NCBI GenBank assembly: GCA_031292145.1
Contig: JARLHR010000026.1
Coordinates: 1-64,000 of the forward strand
Direction: 5' to 3'
Source of the DNA: Clostridium sp.
GTDB taxonomy: Bacteria > Bacillota > Clostridia > Clostridiales > Clostridiaceae
Length of the DNA: 64,000 nt
Numbering within the stretch: the first letter of the stretch is position 1; each line of letters starts with the position of its first letter. Positions 23,750-33,076 of this stretch are shown here, in pieces. Position numbers and translations under genes: made by a program. The notes below the pieces were generated by a model, which worked only from the letters and a program-made list of their open reading frames with translations, did not search any database and was not told the DNA's origin.

Positions 23750-24868
23750 TTGGAAATAGTTTTAATTATAATTCTAATTTTAGTTTTATATAAGCTTCAA
23801 TATGGTTTATATTCGAAATATTGTTTTAGAAATTTATTTTTAGAGTTTGAATTTGAAGATGAAGCTATCTTTGAGGGAGAAAAGACGAAGCTCAAAGAAA
23901 CATTTATAAATCGAAAATGGTTGCCATTATGGTGGCTAAGAATTCAATACATGATGTCACGGAACATCTCCTTAGGGGAAAGTGAAGAAAATTTAGTTTC
24001 AGATTTAGAACGTAAAAGTGAAGAGTTATCGCTTTTGGGATATGAAAAGCTTGAAAGAGAGGTAACAATACTAGGAAAGAAGAGAGGGTATTATAAGCTC
24101 GAAAATATGGATATAATGTGTTCAGATTTATTTGTTACAAGTAAATTTGTTAAAGGTTATTGTGTTAAAGAGGCATTATATGTTTTTCCTAAATTATTAT
24201 CAAGTTTTGAATTTCAGATTAAATTTAAAAAATTAATGGGAGATGTAATTACTAGAAGACATTTAATTAATGATCCCTATGAAAAGAAAGGAATAAGAGA
24301 TTATTTTACTTATGACAGCTTAAAGGATATAAATTGGACAGCCAGTGCCAGGAGTAATGATCTTAAAGTAAATGTGTATGATTATACTGCCAGCCAGGAG
24401 ATTCTTATGTTTTTAAGTTGCCAAAAAGAAAACAGCTGGGTTTCGGATGATGTAATTGAGGAAGGTATAAGAATAGCAGCTACAATTTATGATGAATTTT
24501 CAAAACAAGGTATAAAGGTAAGACTTATTACAGATTGTATAAATAGTGATACTAATACTAATATTGAAGTTGAAAAAGGATGTACAGATGATCATAGCTA
24601 TTTATTTAATCAGAATTTAGCAAGAATTATTATATCTGAAAGGAAAGAAAATAATATTTCTAATTATATTAATCAAGAAGTTCTTGAAAATAACAGGGAA
24701 CCCATTTTTCTAGTTATATCAAATATAACTAGAAATGGCATGAAGGAGGCTATTCAAAATGCAAAGGAAAATGATTTTGATGTTAGGTGGATTATACCTA
24801 AGCCTGCCAATATAGAAATGTTATTTGATGATTTAAATGATGTTATAGTATGGGATGTGAGCATATGA
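23750..24868 (+). CDS. DUF58-domain membrane protein
   Basis: About 372 residues from TTG 23750, which has AGGTGAG 5 nt upstream; GTG 23741 is the in-frame alternative. An N-terminal hydrophobic helix (EIVLIIILILVLYKLQYGL) is followed by a beta-rich region (KLKETFINRKWLPLWWLRIQ). The DUF58 block IRDYFTYDSLKDINWTASA near residue 185 is clear. DUF58 proteins pair with MoxR in an envelope-associated complex of unknown detail. The stop overlaps the next start (ATGA). Confidence 0.85.
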   Translation: MEIVLIIILILVLYKLQYGLYSKYCFRNLFLEFEFEDEAIFEGEKTKLKETFINRKWLPLWWLRIQYMMSRNISLGESEENLVSDLERKSEELSLLGYEKLEREVTILGKKRGYYKLENMDIMCSDLFVTSKFVKGYCVKEALYVFPKLLSSFEFQIKFKKLMGDVITRRHLINDPYEKKGIRDYFTYDSLKDINWTASARSNDLKVNVYDYTASQEILMFLSCQKENSWVSDDVIEEGIRIAATIYDEFSKQGIKVRLITDCINSDTNTNIEVEKGCTDDHSYLFNQNLARIIISERKENNISNYINQEVLENNREPIFLVISNITRNGMKEAIQNAKENDFDVRWIIPKPANIEMLFDDLNDVIVWDVSI

Positions 24869-26139
24869 GTGAAAAAGCGCAAGTTTATACAATAACAAAT
24901 GAATATATAAAAAGTAATTATATAAAAACCTTATCCTATGAATTAATTGAAACTATTATATATTTTTTATGTGCTTATCCAATATTATTAATAATAAACC
25001 ATTACATGAAGAATCAAGATGGGCTTAAAGTTTATTCAAATTCTATAATTATAGTCCCCATAATTTTTATGACATACTTAAGAGTAAAAATAAAGAAAGT
25101 GATATATTCTATTTTAGCAATTTTAGGTGTTATGATAATATCAGCTTTTATAATGAGTACCTTCTTAAAGGAATATGTTAATTTAGTTTTTTTAGTGATA
25201 TGGGGGATTATTTGTATTAAAAAGAGTATTTCTACACAAAGATTTGAATTTAATTTGCAGGTGCTTATTTTTATAGAAGCTTTATTAATACCGCAAATAA
25301 TATGTGCTTGCTATTTAGACTTAAACAGTATTGAATTTCAAATATGTATAATTGCAATTGTTGTAATGCTTATATCTTTAGGCTATATCTGTAAGGCGAG
25401 AAATATTAGATTATCTATGGAGGATTCAGAGAATCAGAACTTTAAAAAAAGGGATAGTAATATATTTATTGGTGGATTAATTATTTTTATAGTAATAATT
25501 ATATTGATGATATATAAGCTAGGCGTATTTGACGAAGCATCTAGCTTAACTAAAAAAATTGCAAGTTTTTTTGGTGATCTAGGAAAAGATAATATAAGTA
25601 AGCCAAAGGAGAATGTCAGTAATTATTTTGCAAAAGACAATCCAAGTAACATATTTCAAAATTTAAATAAAGCACCTAGTGAGTTAGTTCAAACAATTAC
25701 TAAAATTATAGATTTTATATTAAATATGGGATCTATAGCTATAATCTTAAGTGCGAGCTATGTAGTAATCAATAGAATATTGATTTATATTAAAAACTTG
25801 AAAAACATAGATAAAGTAACCTTTGTATATAATGGGGATAAGAAAACTGAAATTAAAGAAAAAGTAAAAAGGTTCCGATATAATATGAAGAAAAGTATAT
25901 TATTAGATGAAAGAGAAAATGTAAGGAGATTGTATAAAAATAAAATCTTGAAATATACCAGTAGGAATATTGTTATTAATAATCATCTTAGTACTAATGA
26001 AATACAAAATGAAATATTAACTAAAACTAATGAGAATATTACAAAGATAACAGCAGTTTATGAAAAAGCTAGATATTCAAATGAAGATATTACAAAACAA
26101 GATTTAGATATATTAAAAATGAAAAGGAAAAACAAATAG
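24865..26139 (+). CDS. Multi-pass membrane protein with DUF4129-like tail
   Basis: A 424-residue protein starting at ATG 24865 in an ATGA overlap with the DUF58 stop. About eight hydrophobic segments occupy residues 25-230 and one more lies near 285-310. The C-terminal 100 residues (ENVRRLYKNKILKYTSR to TAVYEKARYSNEDITKQD) resemble DUF4129, usually found at the end of transglutaminase-type proteins in MoxR operons. No transglutaminase domain is visible here, so this is a shorter version. Confidence 0.7.
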   Translation: MSEKAQVYTITNEYIKSNYIKTLSYELIETIIYFLCAYPILLIINHYMKNQDGLKVYSNSIIIVPIIFMTYLRVKIKKVIYSILAILGVMIISAFIMSTFLKEYVNLVFLVIWGIICIKKSISTQRFEFNLQVLIFIEALLIPQIICACYLDLNSIEFQICIIAIVVMLISLGYICKARNIRLSMEDSENQNFKKRDSNIFIGGLIIFIVIIILMIYKLGVFDEASSLTKKIASFFGDLGKDNISKPKENVSNYFAKDNPSNIFQNLNKAPSELVQTITKIIDFILNMGSIAIILSASYVVINRILIYIKNLKNIDKVTFVYNGDKKTEIKEKVKRFRYNMKKSILLDERENVRRLYKNKILKYTSRNIVINNHLSTNEIQNEILTKTNENITKITAVYEKARYSNEDITKQDLDILKMKRKNK

Positions 26140-26161
26140 CATAAGGTTTAGGGGGAATATT

Positions 26162-27301
26162 ATGAGCATCTTTGAAAAAGAACTTATTAATGAAGAAAAG
26201 GTTCTAAAAGCTTTAAAAAATGTTATGAACTTAAAAGAAATAGGAAAAAATAAAGTATTAATAAGTAAATATGATTTAACTATTGAATTTGACATAGTAA
26301 GAGTAAAAGAGTATGAAAAGTTAATAATGGCAGAAGTCGCGTTTATTATAGATCATGAATTCTTTGGAGAATCTCTTATAGAAATAACTGCAGGAGTTGA
26401 AGAACATATTGATGAGGCTATTAAGCAATGCATTAATAATTTTTATTCTAGCGTATTGAGTGTTGTTATTAAAGCATTGGATAATGAGTATGCTGAAGAA
26501 TTTAAAGGTGAATTTTTCGGGGAAAAGAAAAATTATAAACTAACTAAAGGAAAAACTACAAGTATAGGTGAAAGAGAAGATAATGAAGAATTTGATTTTT
26601 GGAATCTGATAAGCGAAAAAACTATTGATAGATTGGGTAATAAGAAATCTTATTTTATAAAGGTTTATGCTTCTAAAATCAAGAGTGGAGATTTTAGCTG
26701 TGAATGCAAAATTAATGGAATTGTAGATGAAGATATTACAAATGAGATAGAAGATTGTGTGAAAAATTGGAAAGTAAAAACCAACTTTTATTCGCTAAAA
26801 CAATATTTTATAATAACACAAGAAGATTCAACATATAAAAAATACCCTTACAATAAAGAAGAAATAATAGGATTTTCTAATAAAGCAATGAGAATACTTG
26901 CAGAATGTGATAGGAAGGAAAAGTTTGATAATATTGATAATGAAATAAATAAAGTTACAAGAAATGAAAATGTGGCTTATGAAATAAGGAGTTTTATACC
27001 TGAAATCATTTGTCAATTAGTTTTTTCTGATGTACATTATTCTAATAACATTATATTATTAAGAGATGATAAGCAGATAAAAGGATATAAAGGGCAGTTT
27101 ACAATTTACTATTGGATATTTGAGAGTGTTGTAAAAGCATTTAATGAGAAAAGATTAAGTGAACAGGAGTTAAAAACAATAATAACATTAAGTGCAAGTT
27201 ATAGAGTAATTGCCGAAGCTCTAACAAGTGGAAGGAAAACTGGAGAATTAAATAACATATTATTTGCAGTAAGTGGGCCTATGGGATATGTTCCATTATA
27301 A
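26162..27301 (+). CDS. Conserved hypothetical protein of the MoxR operon (DUF6348-like)
   Basis: A 379-residue soluble protein, 22 bp after the membrane protein, RBS GGGGGAATATT. Residues about 60-100 (ESLIEITAGVEEHIDEAIKQ then a Phe-rich helix) recall the DUF6348 family; this is a weak recognition. The C-terminal half is helical and ends SGPMGYVPL. Position as the last gene before a terminator suggests it works with MoxR/DUF58, but no function is known. Confidence 0.55.
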   Translation: MSIFEKELINEEKVLKALKNVMNLKEIGKNKVLISKYDLTIEFDIVRVKEYEKLIMAEVAFIIDHEFFGESLIEITAGVEEHIDEAIKQCINNFYSSVLSVVIKALDNEYAEEFKGEFFGEKKNYKLTKGKTTSIGEREDNEEFDFWNLISEKTIDRLGNKKSYFIKVYASKIKSGDFSCECKINGIVDEDITNEIEDCVKNWKVKTNFYSLKQYFIITQEDSTYKKYPYNKEEIIGFSNKAMRILAECDRKEKFDNIDNEINKVTRNENVAYEIRSFIPEIICQLVFSDVHYSNNIILLRDDKQIKGYKGQFTIYYWIFESVVKAFNEKRLSEQELKTIITLSASYRVIAEALTSGRKTGELNNILFAVSGPMGYVPL

Positions 27302-27377
27302 ACTTTAATAATATTGATGATGAATTATCATAAATATAATGATATAATGTAAAATATAAACATAAATATAATGAAAA

Positions 27378-27405
27378 ACATCTGAGTTTTATGCTCAGAT
27401 GTTTT
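27378..27405 (+). terminator. Terminator of the MoxR operon
   Basis: ACATCTGAG/CTCAGATGT nine-bp stem followed by TTTT. Confidence 0.85.
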
Positions 27406-27484
27406 ATAATATGTGTATAAGAAATTTATAAACTTTTAGAATTTAATTAGATGATACATTTTAAATGGAAGGGGTTAAGAGCAG

Positions 27485-28411
27485 ATGGTTGACTTACTTT
27501 TATTAGGGTGTGGAGGTGGGATGCCTATGCCTAATAGATTTTTATCTGCAACATTACTAAGCTATAAGGGAAGAAAGATTCTTATTGATTGTGGCGAAGG
27601 TACTCAAGTTTCAATGAGAATGTCAAATGCGGGCTTTAAAACTATAGATGTTATTTGCATAACTCATATCCATGGGGATCATATTGTTGGACTTCCAGGG
27701 CTTCTTGGAACTATAGGAAATAGCGGGAGGACAGAACCTCTTACCATAATAGGACCAGAAGGAATAGAAGATGCAGTAAATGGGTTAAGAGTTATTGCTA
27801 ATTGGTTACCGTATGATATTAATATAATTGAAAATCCAAGAGAAATTTTTGATATTCCTAACGTATGCATAAATTGGGATACGGAAATATCGACTATGGA
27901 ATTGGATCATTCATCACCATGTATAGGATATAGCTTTTATTTCAAACGTCAACGTAAATTTGATATTGAAAAGGCTAGGAAAAATAATGTACCTAAGACT
28001 TTATGGGGAATACTTCAAAAAAATGAGAAAAAAATTAATTTAGACGGAGTAGAATATACTGATGAAATGGTTCTAGGAGATGAACGAAAAGGGATAAAGG
28101 TTAGCATAATAACAGATACAAGACCAATTGAAGGAATAACAGACTTTATCGAAGACAGTGATTATTTTATTTGTGAAGGTACTTATGGAAATGATGAAGA
28201 TTTGCCTAAAGCTATTAAAAATAAGCATATGACTTTTAGGGAAAGTGCAGTTTTAGCTCAAAATGGAAGAGTTAGAAATTTGCTATTAACGCATTTTGGT
28301 ACTGCAATGAATGAGCCGGAAATATATCTAGATAATGCAAAACAGATTTTTAACAATACTATAATTGGTTTTGATAGATATAAAACGACTTTGATCTTTG
28401 AGGAGGATTAA
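27485..28411 (+). CDS. rnz: Ribonuclease Z
   Basis: A 308-residue metallo-beta-lactamase-fold nuclease. Metal motifs are ICITHIHGDHIVGLPGLL (residues about 59-76), the phosphate/substrate part ILIDCGEGTQVS, TDTRP with the bridging Asp, and the late LLLTHFG His. It matures tRNA 3' ends by cutting after the discriminator base, which links functionally to the CCA enzyme at 14338. Start ATG 27485 follows GGAAGGGG. Confidence 0.92.
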   Translation: MVDLLLLGCGGGMPMPNRFLSATLLSYKGRKILIDCGEGTQVSMRMSNAGFKTIDVICITHIHGDHIVGLPGLLGTIGNSGRTEPLTIIGPEGIEDAVNGLRVIANWLPYDINIIENPREIFDIPNVCINWDTEISTMELDHSSPCIGYSFYFKRQRKFDIEKARKNNVPKTLWGILQKNEKKINLDGVEYTDEMVLGDERKGIKVSIITDTRPIEGITDFIEDSDYFICEGTYGNDEDLPKAIKNKHMTFRESAVLAQNGRVRNLLLTHFGTAMNEPEIYLDNAKQIFNNTIIGFDRYKTTLIFEED

Positions 28412-28550
28412 AAAAGAATTTCATGATAAAAAACAAATAAGGTATAAGAATAATTGAAAATAAATTATCATTTGAAAAATATGGATTTCAAATTGATATA
28501 ATGGTATAATATTATTACATTAAAGAAAGGGTAAGGTAATTTCAAACATG

Positions 28551-28807
28551 AGAATATAATCTACAAGTAAAAGTTTTAAAGTATAACAACAAAATTGAAT
28601 TTATTTAAAGGTTATTTTATGGAAAAATATTTTCAAAATATAGCTTATTAAAGTGAAGTTTAAAATCTAAATTAATTAGATAGTTTTATTGTTGTACTGA
28701 AATTTAAGGAGAGTAGATTATAATCTATAAGTAATGATTTTACCGTGATATCAATTCTAAAGTGAAATTATAAGTTTAGTAGCTTTATTGTAAATTTATA
28801 ATTTACA
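28551..28807 (+). repeat. Diverged internal duplication in the 600-bp leader of the ABC-F gene
   Basis: ATAATCTACAAGTAAAAGTT (28556 on) and ATAATCTATAAGTAATGATT (28720 on) are related copies about 164 bp apart, and the flanks share further short matches (AAAGTGAA). A palindrome GTAAATT/AATTTAC lies at 28790-28806. No gene is visible between 28412 and 29012. Confidence 0.4.
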
Positions 28808-28977
28808 TTGGAATGATATACTTAGTCAAAAATATGCAGAGCTAAAATCCTGAGAGATTTATAAAATTTATAATTATATTATAAGTTTATTGGCTTACAT
28901 TTTAAATTGAGAATTATTTAAGGTGTTATATTTATTGGCGTTTAAATTGAACTTCAGTTACTACGATAGATATAAAC

Positions 28978-29012
28978 TCTCTTCTATATATAAAGTAGGA
29001 GGGATTTTTTTT
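28978..29012 (+). promoter_or_regulatory. Hairpin sequestering the ABC-F ribosome site, followed by eight T
   Basis: CTCTTCTA (28979-28986) can pair with TAGGAGGG (28996-29003), including two G-U pairs, around a 9-base loop. The right arm is the Shine-Dalgarno sequence and is followed by ATTTTTTTT, then ATG 29013. It could act as terminator and as translational block. GAGAG at 28852-28856 could pair with CTCTC and free the site, as in ribosome-mediated attenuation of resistance ABC-F genes. Confidence 0.5.
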
Positions 29013-30689
29013 ATGATGCTAGCAAAGCTTAATAAGATAAAAAAATATTTTGGAGATAAATTGATTTTAGATATTCAAGAGTTTGAGGTTTTAGAAAATG
29101 ATAGGATTGGAATAGTTGGTGATAATGGCGCAGGTAAAACAACTATGCTTAATATATTGATGAAGAATCTTGAAACTGATGAAGGACAGGTATTTTTAAC
29201 TAAAAGTTATTCATATATAAGTCAAATGGAAAATTATTATGGCAATTGTGAAGAAAATAAAGTTATGAAATTATTTGGATCACCAGATAAATATGAAGAC
29301 TTTTTATCTGGTGGAGAAAAAATAAAATTAAAAATTTCTAAGGCATTAAGTGAAAATAAAAAGCTTATTATAGCCGATGAACCGACTTCTAATTTGGATA
29401 GTAAAAGTATCAAAATTCTTGAGAATATGCTAAAGGGTTATAAAGGAGCTATACTTCTTGTATCCCATGATAGAGAATTTTTAGATTCACTATGTACTAC
29501 TATTGTTGAAATAGATGATGGAAAGATAAAAGTATACAAAGGAAATTATTCGAAGTATACAGAATTAAAAAGAGAAGAAAGAAAAAGGAAAGAAATTGAG
29601 CATAATGAATATATAAATCAAAAAAGAAAATTAGAAAATGCTATTATTGGCAAACAAGAATTGCGAGATAGCATAAAAAGGACACCCAAAAGAATGGGAA
29701 ATTCAGAAGCAAGACTTCATAGAAAAATGGGAGGACAAAGAGGTAAAAAGAATATTGATAATAATATTAAGGCATTAAAAAGTAGAATTAATCATCTAGA
29801 GGTAAAGGAAAAACCAAAAACTATAAGTGAAACTAAAGTGAATATACAACAAGGTGTGCAGATAATATCCAAAAACACAGTTGAAGTTAAAAATCTAAAT
29901 TTATTTGCAGGCAATAAATTATTAATAGAAAATGCTGCCTTTAAAGTTAGGCGAGGAAAAAAAGTAGCAATAATTGGAGACAATGGCTGTGGAAAAACCA
30001 CTTTATTAAATGCTATATTAAAAAAAGATAATGAAAATATAAAAATAGCTAATAAGGTTAATATAGGATATTTTGATCAAAACCAAAAAATATTGCTAAA
30101 AGAAAAAAGCATTTTAGAAAATGTATCTGAAAATTCCTCATTTGATCAGAGTTTTATAAGAATAAATCTAGACAACTTTGGATTTAGAGGTGATGAAGTT
30201 TTTAAATTTGTAAGTTCATTAAGTGGAGGGGAAGTAGTTAAAGTGGCACTTTGCAAAGTACTTCTTAGTGATAACAATCTTTTGATTTTAGATGAACCAA
30301 CAAATTATCTAGATATCAAGGCTATGGAGGCTCTAGAAAAAGCATTAATTAATACAGGAAAAACTGTAATAATAGTATGCCATGACAGAAAGTTTATAAG
30401 CAATATATGTGACTATATAATTGAAATAAAAGACAAATGCCTTATAGAGTTTGATGGAAGTTATAAGAAATATCTTTCGGAGATAAATAAACCTAAAATA
30501 AGCAAAATAGAAAAAGCTAATGAAGAAAAATTAATGATTCTTAAGAATAAGCTTACAGAAGTTATTTCTCTTTTATCGATGGAGAGAGATGTATCTAAAA
30601 AAGATGAGTTGGAGCATGAATATAATAAGGTATTAAAAGAAATTAAAGTATTAGAAAGGCAAGCTATTTTGCCTATTCATATAAAGTAA
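29013..30689 (+). CDS. ARE-type ABC-F ribosome-protection ATPase
   Basis: About 558 residues from ATG 29013 (or 29016) behind AGGAGGG. Two ABC domains: Walker A GDNGAGKTT and GDNGCGKTT, signatures LSGGEKIK and LSGGEVVKVA, Walker B LIIADEPTS and LLILDEPTN, with a long charged linker (RKRKEIEHNEYINQKRKLEN) and no membrane part. Linker length and the coiled-coil C-terminal extension (EKLMILKNKLTEVISLL) resemble Vga/Lsa/CplR proteins, which remove lincosamide, streptogramin A or pleuromutilin drugs from ribosomes. The long leader also fits a drug-inducible gene. Resistance is inferred. Confidence 0.85.
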   Translation: MMLAKLNKIKKYFGDKLILDIQEFEVLENDRIGIVGDNGAGKTTMLNILMKNLETDEGQVFLTKSYSYISQMENYYGNCEENKVMKLFGSPDKYEDFLSGGEKIKLKISKALSENKKLIIADEPTSNLDSKSIKILENMLKGYKGAILLVSHDREFLDSLCTTIVEIDDGKIKVYKGNYSKYTELKREERKRKEIEHNEYINQKRKLENAIIGKQELRDSIKRTPKRMGNSEARLHRKMGGQRGKKNIDNNIKALKSRINHLEVKEKPKTISETKVNIQQGVQIISKNTVEVKNLNLFAGNKLLIENAAFKVRRGKKVAIIGDNGCGKTTLLNAILKKDNENIKIANKVNIGYFDQNQKILLKEKSILENVSENSSFDQSFIRINLDNFGFRGDEVFKFVSSLSGGEVVKVALCKVLLSDNNLLILDEPTNYLDIKAMEALEKALINTGKTVIIVCHDRKFISNICDYIIEIKDKCLIEFDGSYKKYLSEINKPKISKIEKANEEKLMILKNKLTEVISLLSMERDVSKKDELEHEYNKVLKEIKVLERQAILPIHIK

Positions 30690-30715
30690 AGTCAAAGACA
30701 AGGGGTGATGGATGA

Positions 30716-31564
30716 ATGAAAAATAGACTTATTTTAGTTGAAGGTATACCAGGCTCAGGCAAAACAACGATTTCAAAGAAGATAAAAAATTATCTTGTAA
30801 ATAAAGGCTTAGATGTAGTTTTATATAATGAAGGCGATGTGCATCCAGCAGATATGGCTTGGAATGCTCTTTTGAATAAAGAAGAATTCGATAATATTAT
30901 TAATGAAAATAGAGGACATGAACAGGTAATAAAAGAAAACAGTATATTTGAGGATGATTATGTGATTTTAGCTTATACTAAGTTAGGTTTTCGTAGAAAA
31001 CAAAATAAGTTGATGGATTTTCTTGAAGAACATGAGATTTATGATGGGAGAGTATCAGCTGATGTTTTTAAACAAATTCATTTAAAAAGATGGAGGAAAT
31101 TTGGAGAAATAATGAAAGAAAATAAAGAAAGAATTGTAATCTTTGAATGTTCATTTCTTCAAAATCATGTAAACGAATTACTCGCCATGCATGATAAAGA
31201 TTTAAATTATATAAAGGAATATTTAAATGAATTAATAGAAACTGTTACAGAACTTAATCCAAAGCTTATTTACCTTAATCAATTATCCATAAAAGAAACT
31301 ATAAATAGAGTGGCAAAAGAACGTATTAGTCATAATAAAGAAATGTATCCAGATTGGGTAGATATGTGTATAGAGTATTTTGAGAATTCAAGTTATGGAA
31401 AACGTAATAATATAAATGGATTTGATGGGGTAATTAAATATTTTGAAAAAAGGCAGGAAATAGAATTAGATGTCATAAAGAGTTTATCTTTAGACAAATT
31501 GATTATTTATAATAAAAATTATGATTATCAAAATATTGAAAATACTATAATTAATAATCTTTAG
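30716..31564 (+). CDS. P-loop kinase-like NTPase
   Basis: A 282-residue protein with Walker A EGIPGSGKTTISKK at residues 9-22 and a helical remainder with DGRVSADVFKQIH and RIVIFECSFLQNHV (Walker-B-like). It resembles small nucleoside or antibiotic kinase-type P-loop proteins, but the substrate is unknown. It lies 26 bp after the ABC-F gene and is probably co-transcribed. Its TAG stop is formed at the left end of repeat element A copy 3. Confidence 0.7.
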   Translation: MKNRLILVEGIPGSGKTTISKKIKNYLVNKGLDVVLYNEGDVHPADMAWNALLNKEEFDNIINENRGHEQVIKENSIFEDDYVILAYTKLGFRRKQNKLMDFLEEHEIYDGRVSADVFKQIHLKRWRKFGEIMKENKERIVIFECSFLQNHVNELLAMHDKDLNYIKEYLNELIETVTELNPKLIYLNQLSIKETINRVAKERISHNKEMYPDWVDMCIEYFENSSYGKRNNINGFDGVIKYFEKRQEIELDVIKSLSLDKLIIYNKNYDYQNIENTIINNL

Positions 31565-31722
31565 CATATGAAAGAAAATAATAAGTCCATGATGCGATGC
31601 ATATTTCCCATCATGCTGCGTTAGTATGTTTTCCTCATAGTGGCCTATTAGGTAAATATACTAACGCAGTATGACTGGAAATAGACAGGTATGCTGACTT
31701 ATTATTTTTTTGAATATGCCTA
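31562..31722. repeat. MITE-like element family A, long copy 3
   Basis: Left end TAGCATATGAAAGAAAATAA, right end TTATTTTTTTGAATATGCCTA; about 161 bp. Central CTCATAGTGGCCTATTAGG matches the copy at 21138. The first bases supply the stop codon of the preceding gene. Confidence 0.8.
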
Positions 31723-31910
31723 AATATATCATTAGCCAATTTGTAAAAAAAATAGTATAATGTTTTAGGTATTACGTTAATGGTACATTAAATTTGAATT
31801 TTAAGTATATATTGAAAAGTTTTAATATGTTACTTAATCTTTAATTAAAAGTATGATTATCGATATTATATAAAAAAGCAAGGCAAATGAAAAAGGAGAA
31901 TATAAAAAAG

Positions 31911-32615
31911 ATGTTTTTTAAAAAGATACTATATGGATTTTACATGATATGGATAAGAATTAAAGGGTACAAATTCAAATATATTAAGGGAACTAGAGGT
32001 GAAGCTGTAGCATTAGAGTATTTAAAAAAGGTAGCTTACCTGTGGAGTAAATTTACAATGAAGATTATCGGAATAGACTTGGAGGTAAAGGGTCTAGAAA
32101 ATATACCACAAGAAGCTTGCGTATTTATAGGAAATCACTCAAGTATATTAGATATACCGATATTAATTTACACTACAGATAGAAACTTAGGCTTTATAGC
32201 TAAAAAGGAGATATTAAAGACTCCAATCATAGGCTACTGGCTTAAAAACAGTAAATGTGTACCAATAGACAGGGAAAATGCGAGAGCAGCTATGGAATCA
32301 ATTAATGAAGCTATAAAAAATATACGAGAGGGAAATACAATGGTAATATTCCCTGAAGGAACTAGAAATAAAGAAGGAAAAGTAGGAACTTTTAAAAAGG
32401 GCAGTCTAAGGATTGCAACAAAATCAAAAGCTCCAATAGTTCCAGTAAGTATAGATAGAGCATCTAGGGCTTTTGAAGATACTAGAAAATTTATACCAAC
32501 AAAAATAAAAGTTGTTTTTGGAAAACCAATTGATACAAGAAACTTAACAAAGGAAGAAGAAATAAACTTAACAGATACTATAAGAGATACAATTATATCT
32601 AATTTAAATAATTAG
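31911..32615 (+). CDS. plsC: 1-acyl-sn-glycerol-3-phosphate acyltransferase
   Basis: A 234-residue membrane-associated acyltransferase starting at ATG 31911; AAAGGAG lies 12 nt upstream, inside the longer frame that begins at 31887. Acyltransferase motifs: GNHSSILDIP (NHxxxxD, residues about 75-84), CVPIDREN, VIFPEGTRNKEG and APIVPVSIDR. It makes phosphatidic acid from lysophosphatidic acid. Confidence 0.9.
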   Translation: MFFKKILYGFYMIWIRIKGYKFKYIKGTRGEAVALEYLKKVAYLWSKFTMKIIGIDLEVKGLENIPQEACVFIGNHSSILDIPILIYTTDRNLGFIAKKEILKTPIIGYWLKNSKCVPIDRENARAAMESINEAIKNIREGNTMVIFPEGTRNKEGKVGTFKKGSLRIATKSKAPIVPVSIDRASRAFEDTRKFIPTKIKVVFGKPIDTRNLTKEEEINLTDTIRDTIISNLNN

Positions 32616-32640
32616 CCATATGAAAAAATACATTTGTTAT

Positions 32641-32674
32641 GAGTGCAAAATTTAACAGAATTCTGCACTCTTTT
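32641..32674 (+). terminator. Terminator after plsC
   Basis: GAGTGCA/TGCACTC stem followed by TTTTGCTTTT. Confidence 0.75.
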
Positions 32675-32769
32675 GCTTTTATTGAATTATTTTGATTTTC
32701 TATTGTTGCTTCAATAAATTCTTTTGTATTCTCTGGTTTCACATAAAATGTAACACTCTTTACTATCAT
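32673..32769 (-). pseudogene. 5' fragment of an antibiotic-biosynthesis-monooxygenase-like gene
   Basis: On the minus strand an AAGGGAAG site precedes ATG 32769, then about 32 codons (MIVKSVTFYVKPENTKEFIE, then ATIENQNNSIK) matching the first strand and helix of ABM-domain quinol monooxygenases. The match is lost where the plsC terminator begins, and the open frame then runs into plsC antisense to a TAG. It is a truncated remnant. Confidence 0.5.
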
Positions 32770-32944
32770 AGTTAAATCTTCCCTTATGCAGTATATGAAA
32801 TTATTATAACATATAATTTAAATCTTAATGTTATAATCTTGAATTTCAACAAAGAACTATATAAACATTATCACCTAATAGATTTATTTAAGGAAAATAT
32901 ATTCGTAAATAACTATGCTATCAGAACGTATCCAAACTAGAAAT

Positions 32945-32987
32945 AATAAGGAGCATGTTTCATTGGGAATAAAAAATGCTCCTTATT
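32945..32987 (+). promoter_or_regulatory. Leader hairpin of the Tet(M)-like gene
   Basis: AATAAGGAGCAT (32945-32956) pairs perfectly with ATGCTCCTTATT (32976-32987). The left arm contains AAGGAG and an ATG opening a five-codon frame (MFHWE, stop). It sits 90 bp before the gene. An attenuation or leader-peptide role is inferred, by analogy with tet(M)-type leaders. Confidence 0.45.
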
Positions 32988-33076
32988 TCGGTGGATTACA
33001 ATTATATCTGAGATACATTGGTCTAGCTATAATTTCTATGATATACTTTAAATAAATAAACTATAAGGATGATTTT

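Noticed and set aside
28923-29012. 30-codon in-frame N-terminal extension of the ABC-F gene
   Set aside because: It runs through the hairpin and ribosome site; family members begin at the ATG after AGGAGGG. It could still be a leader frame.
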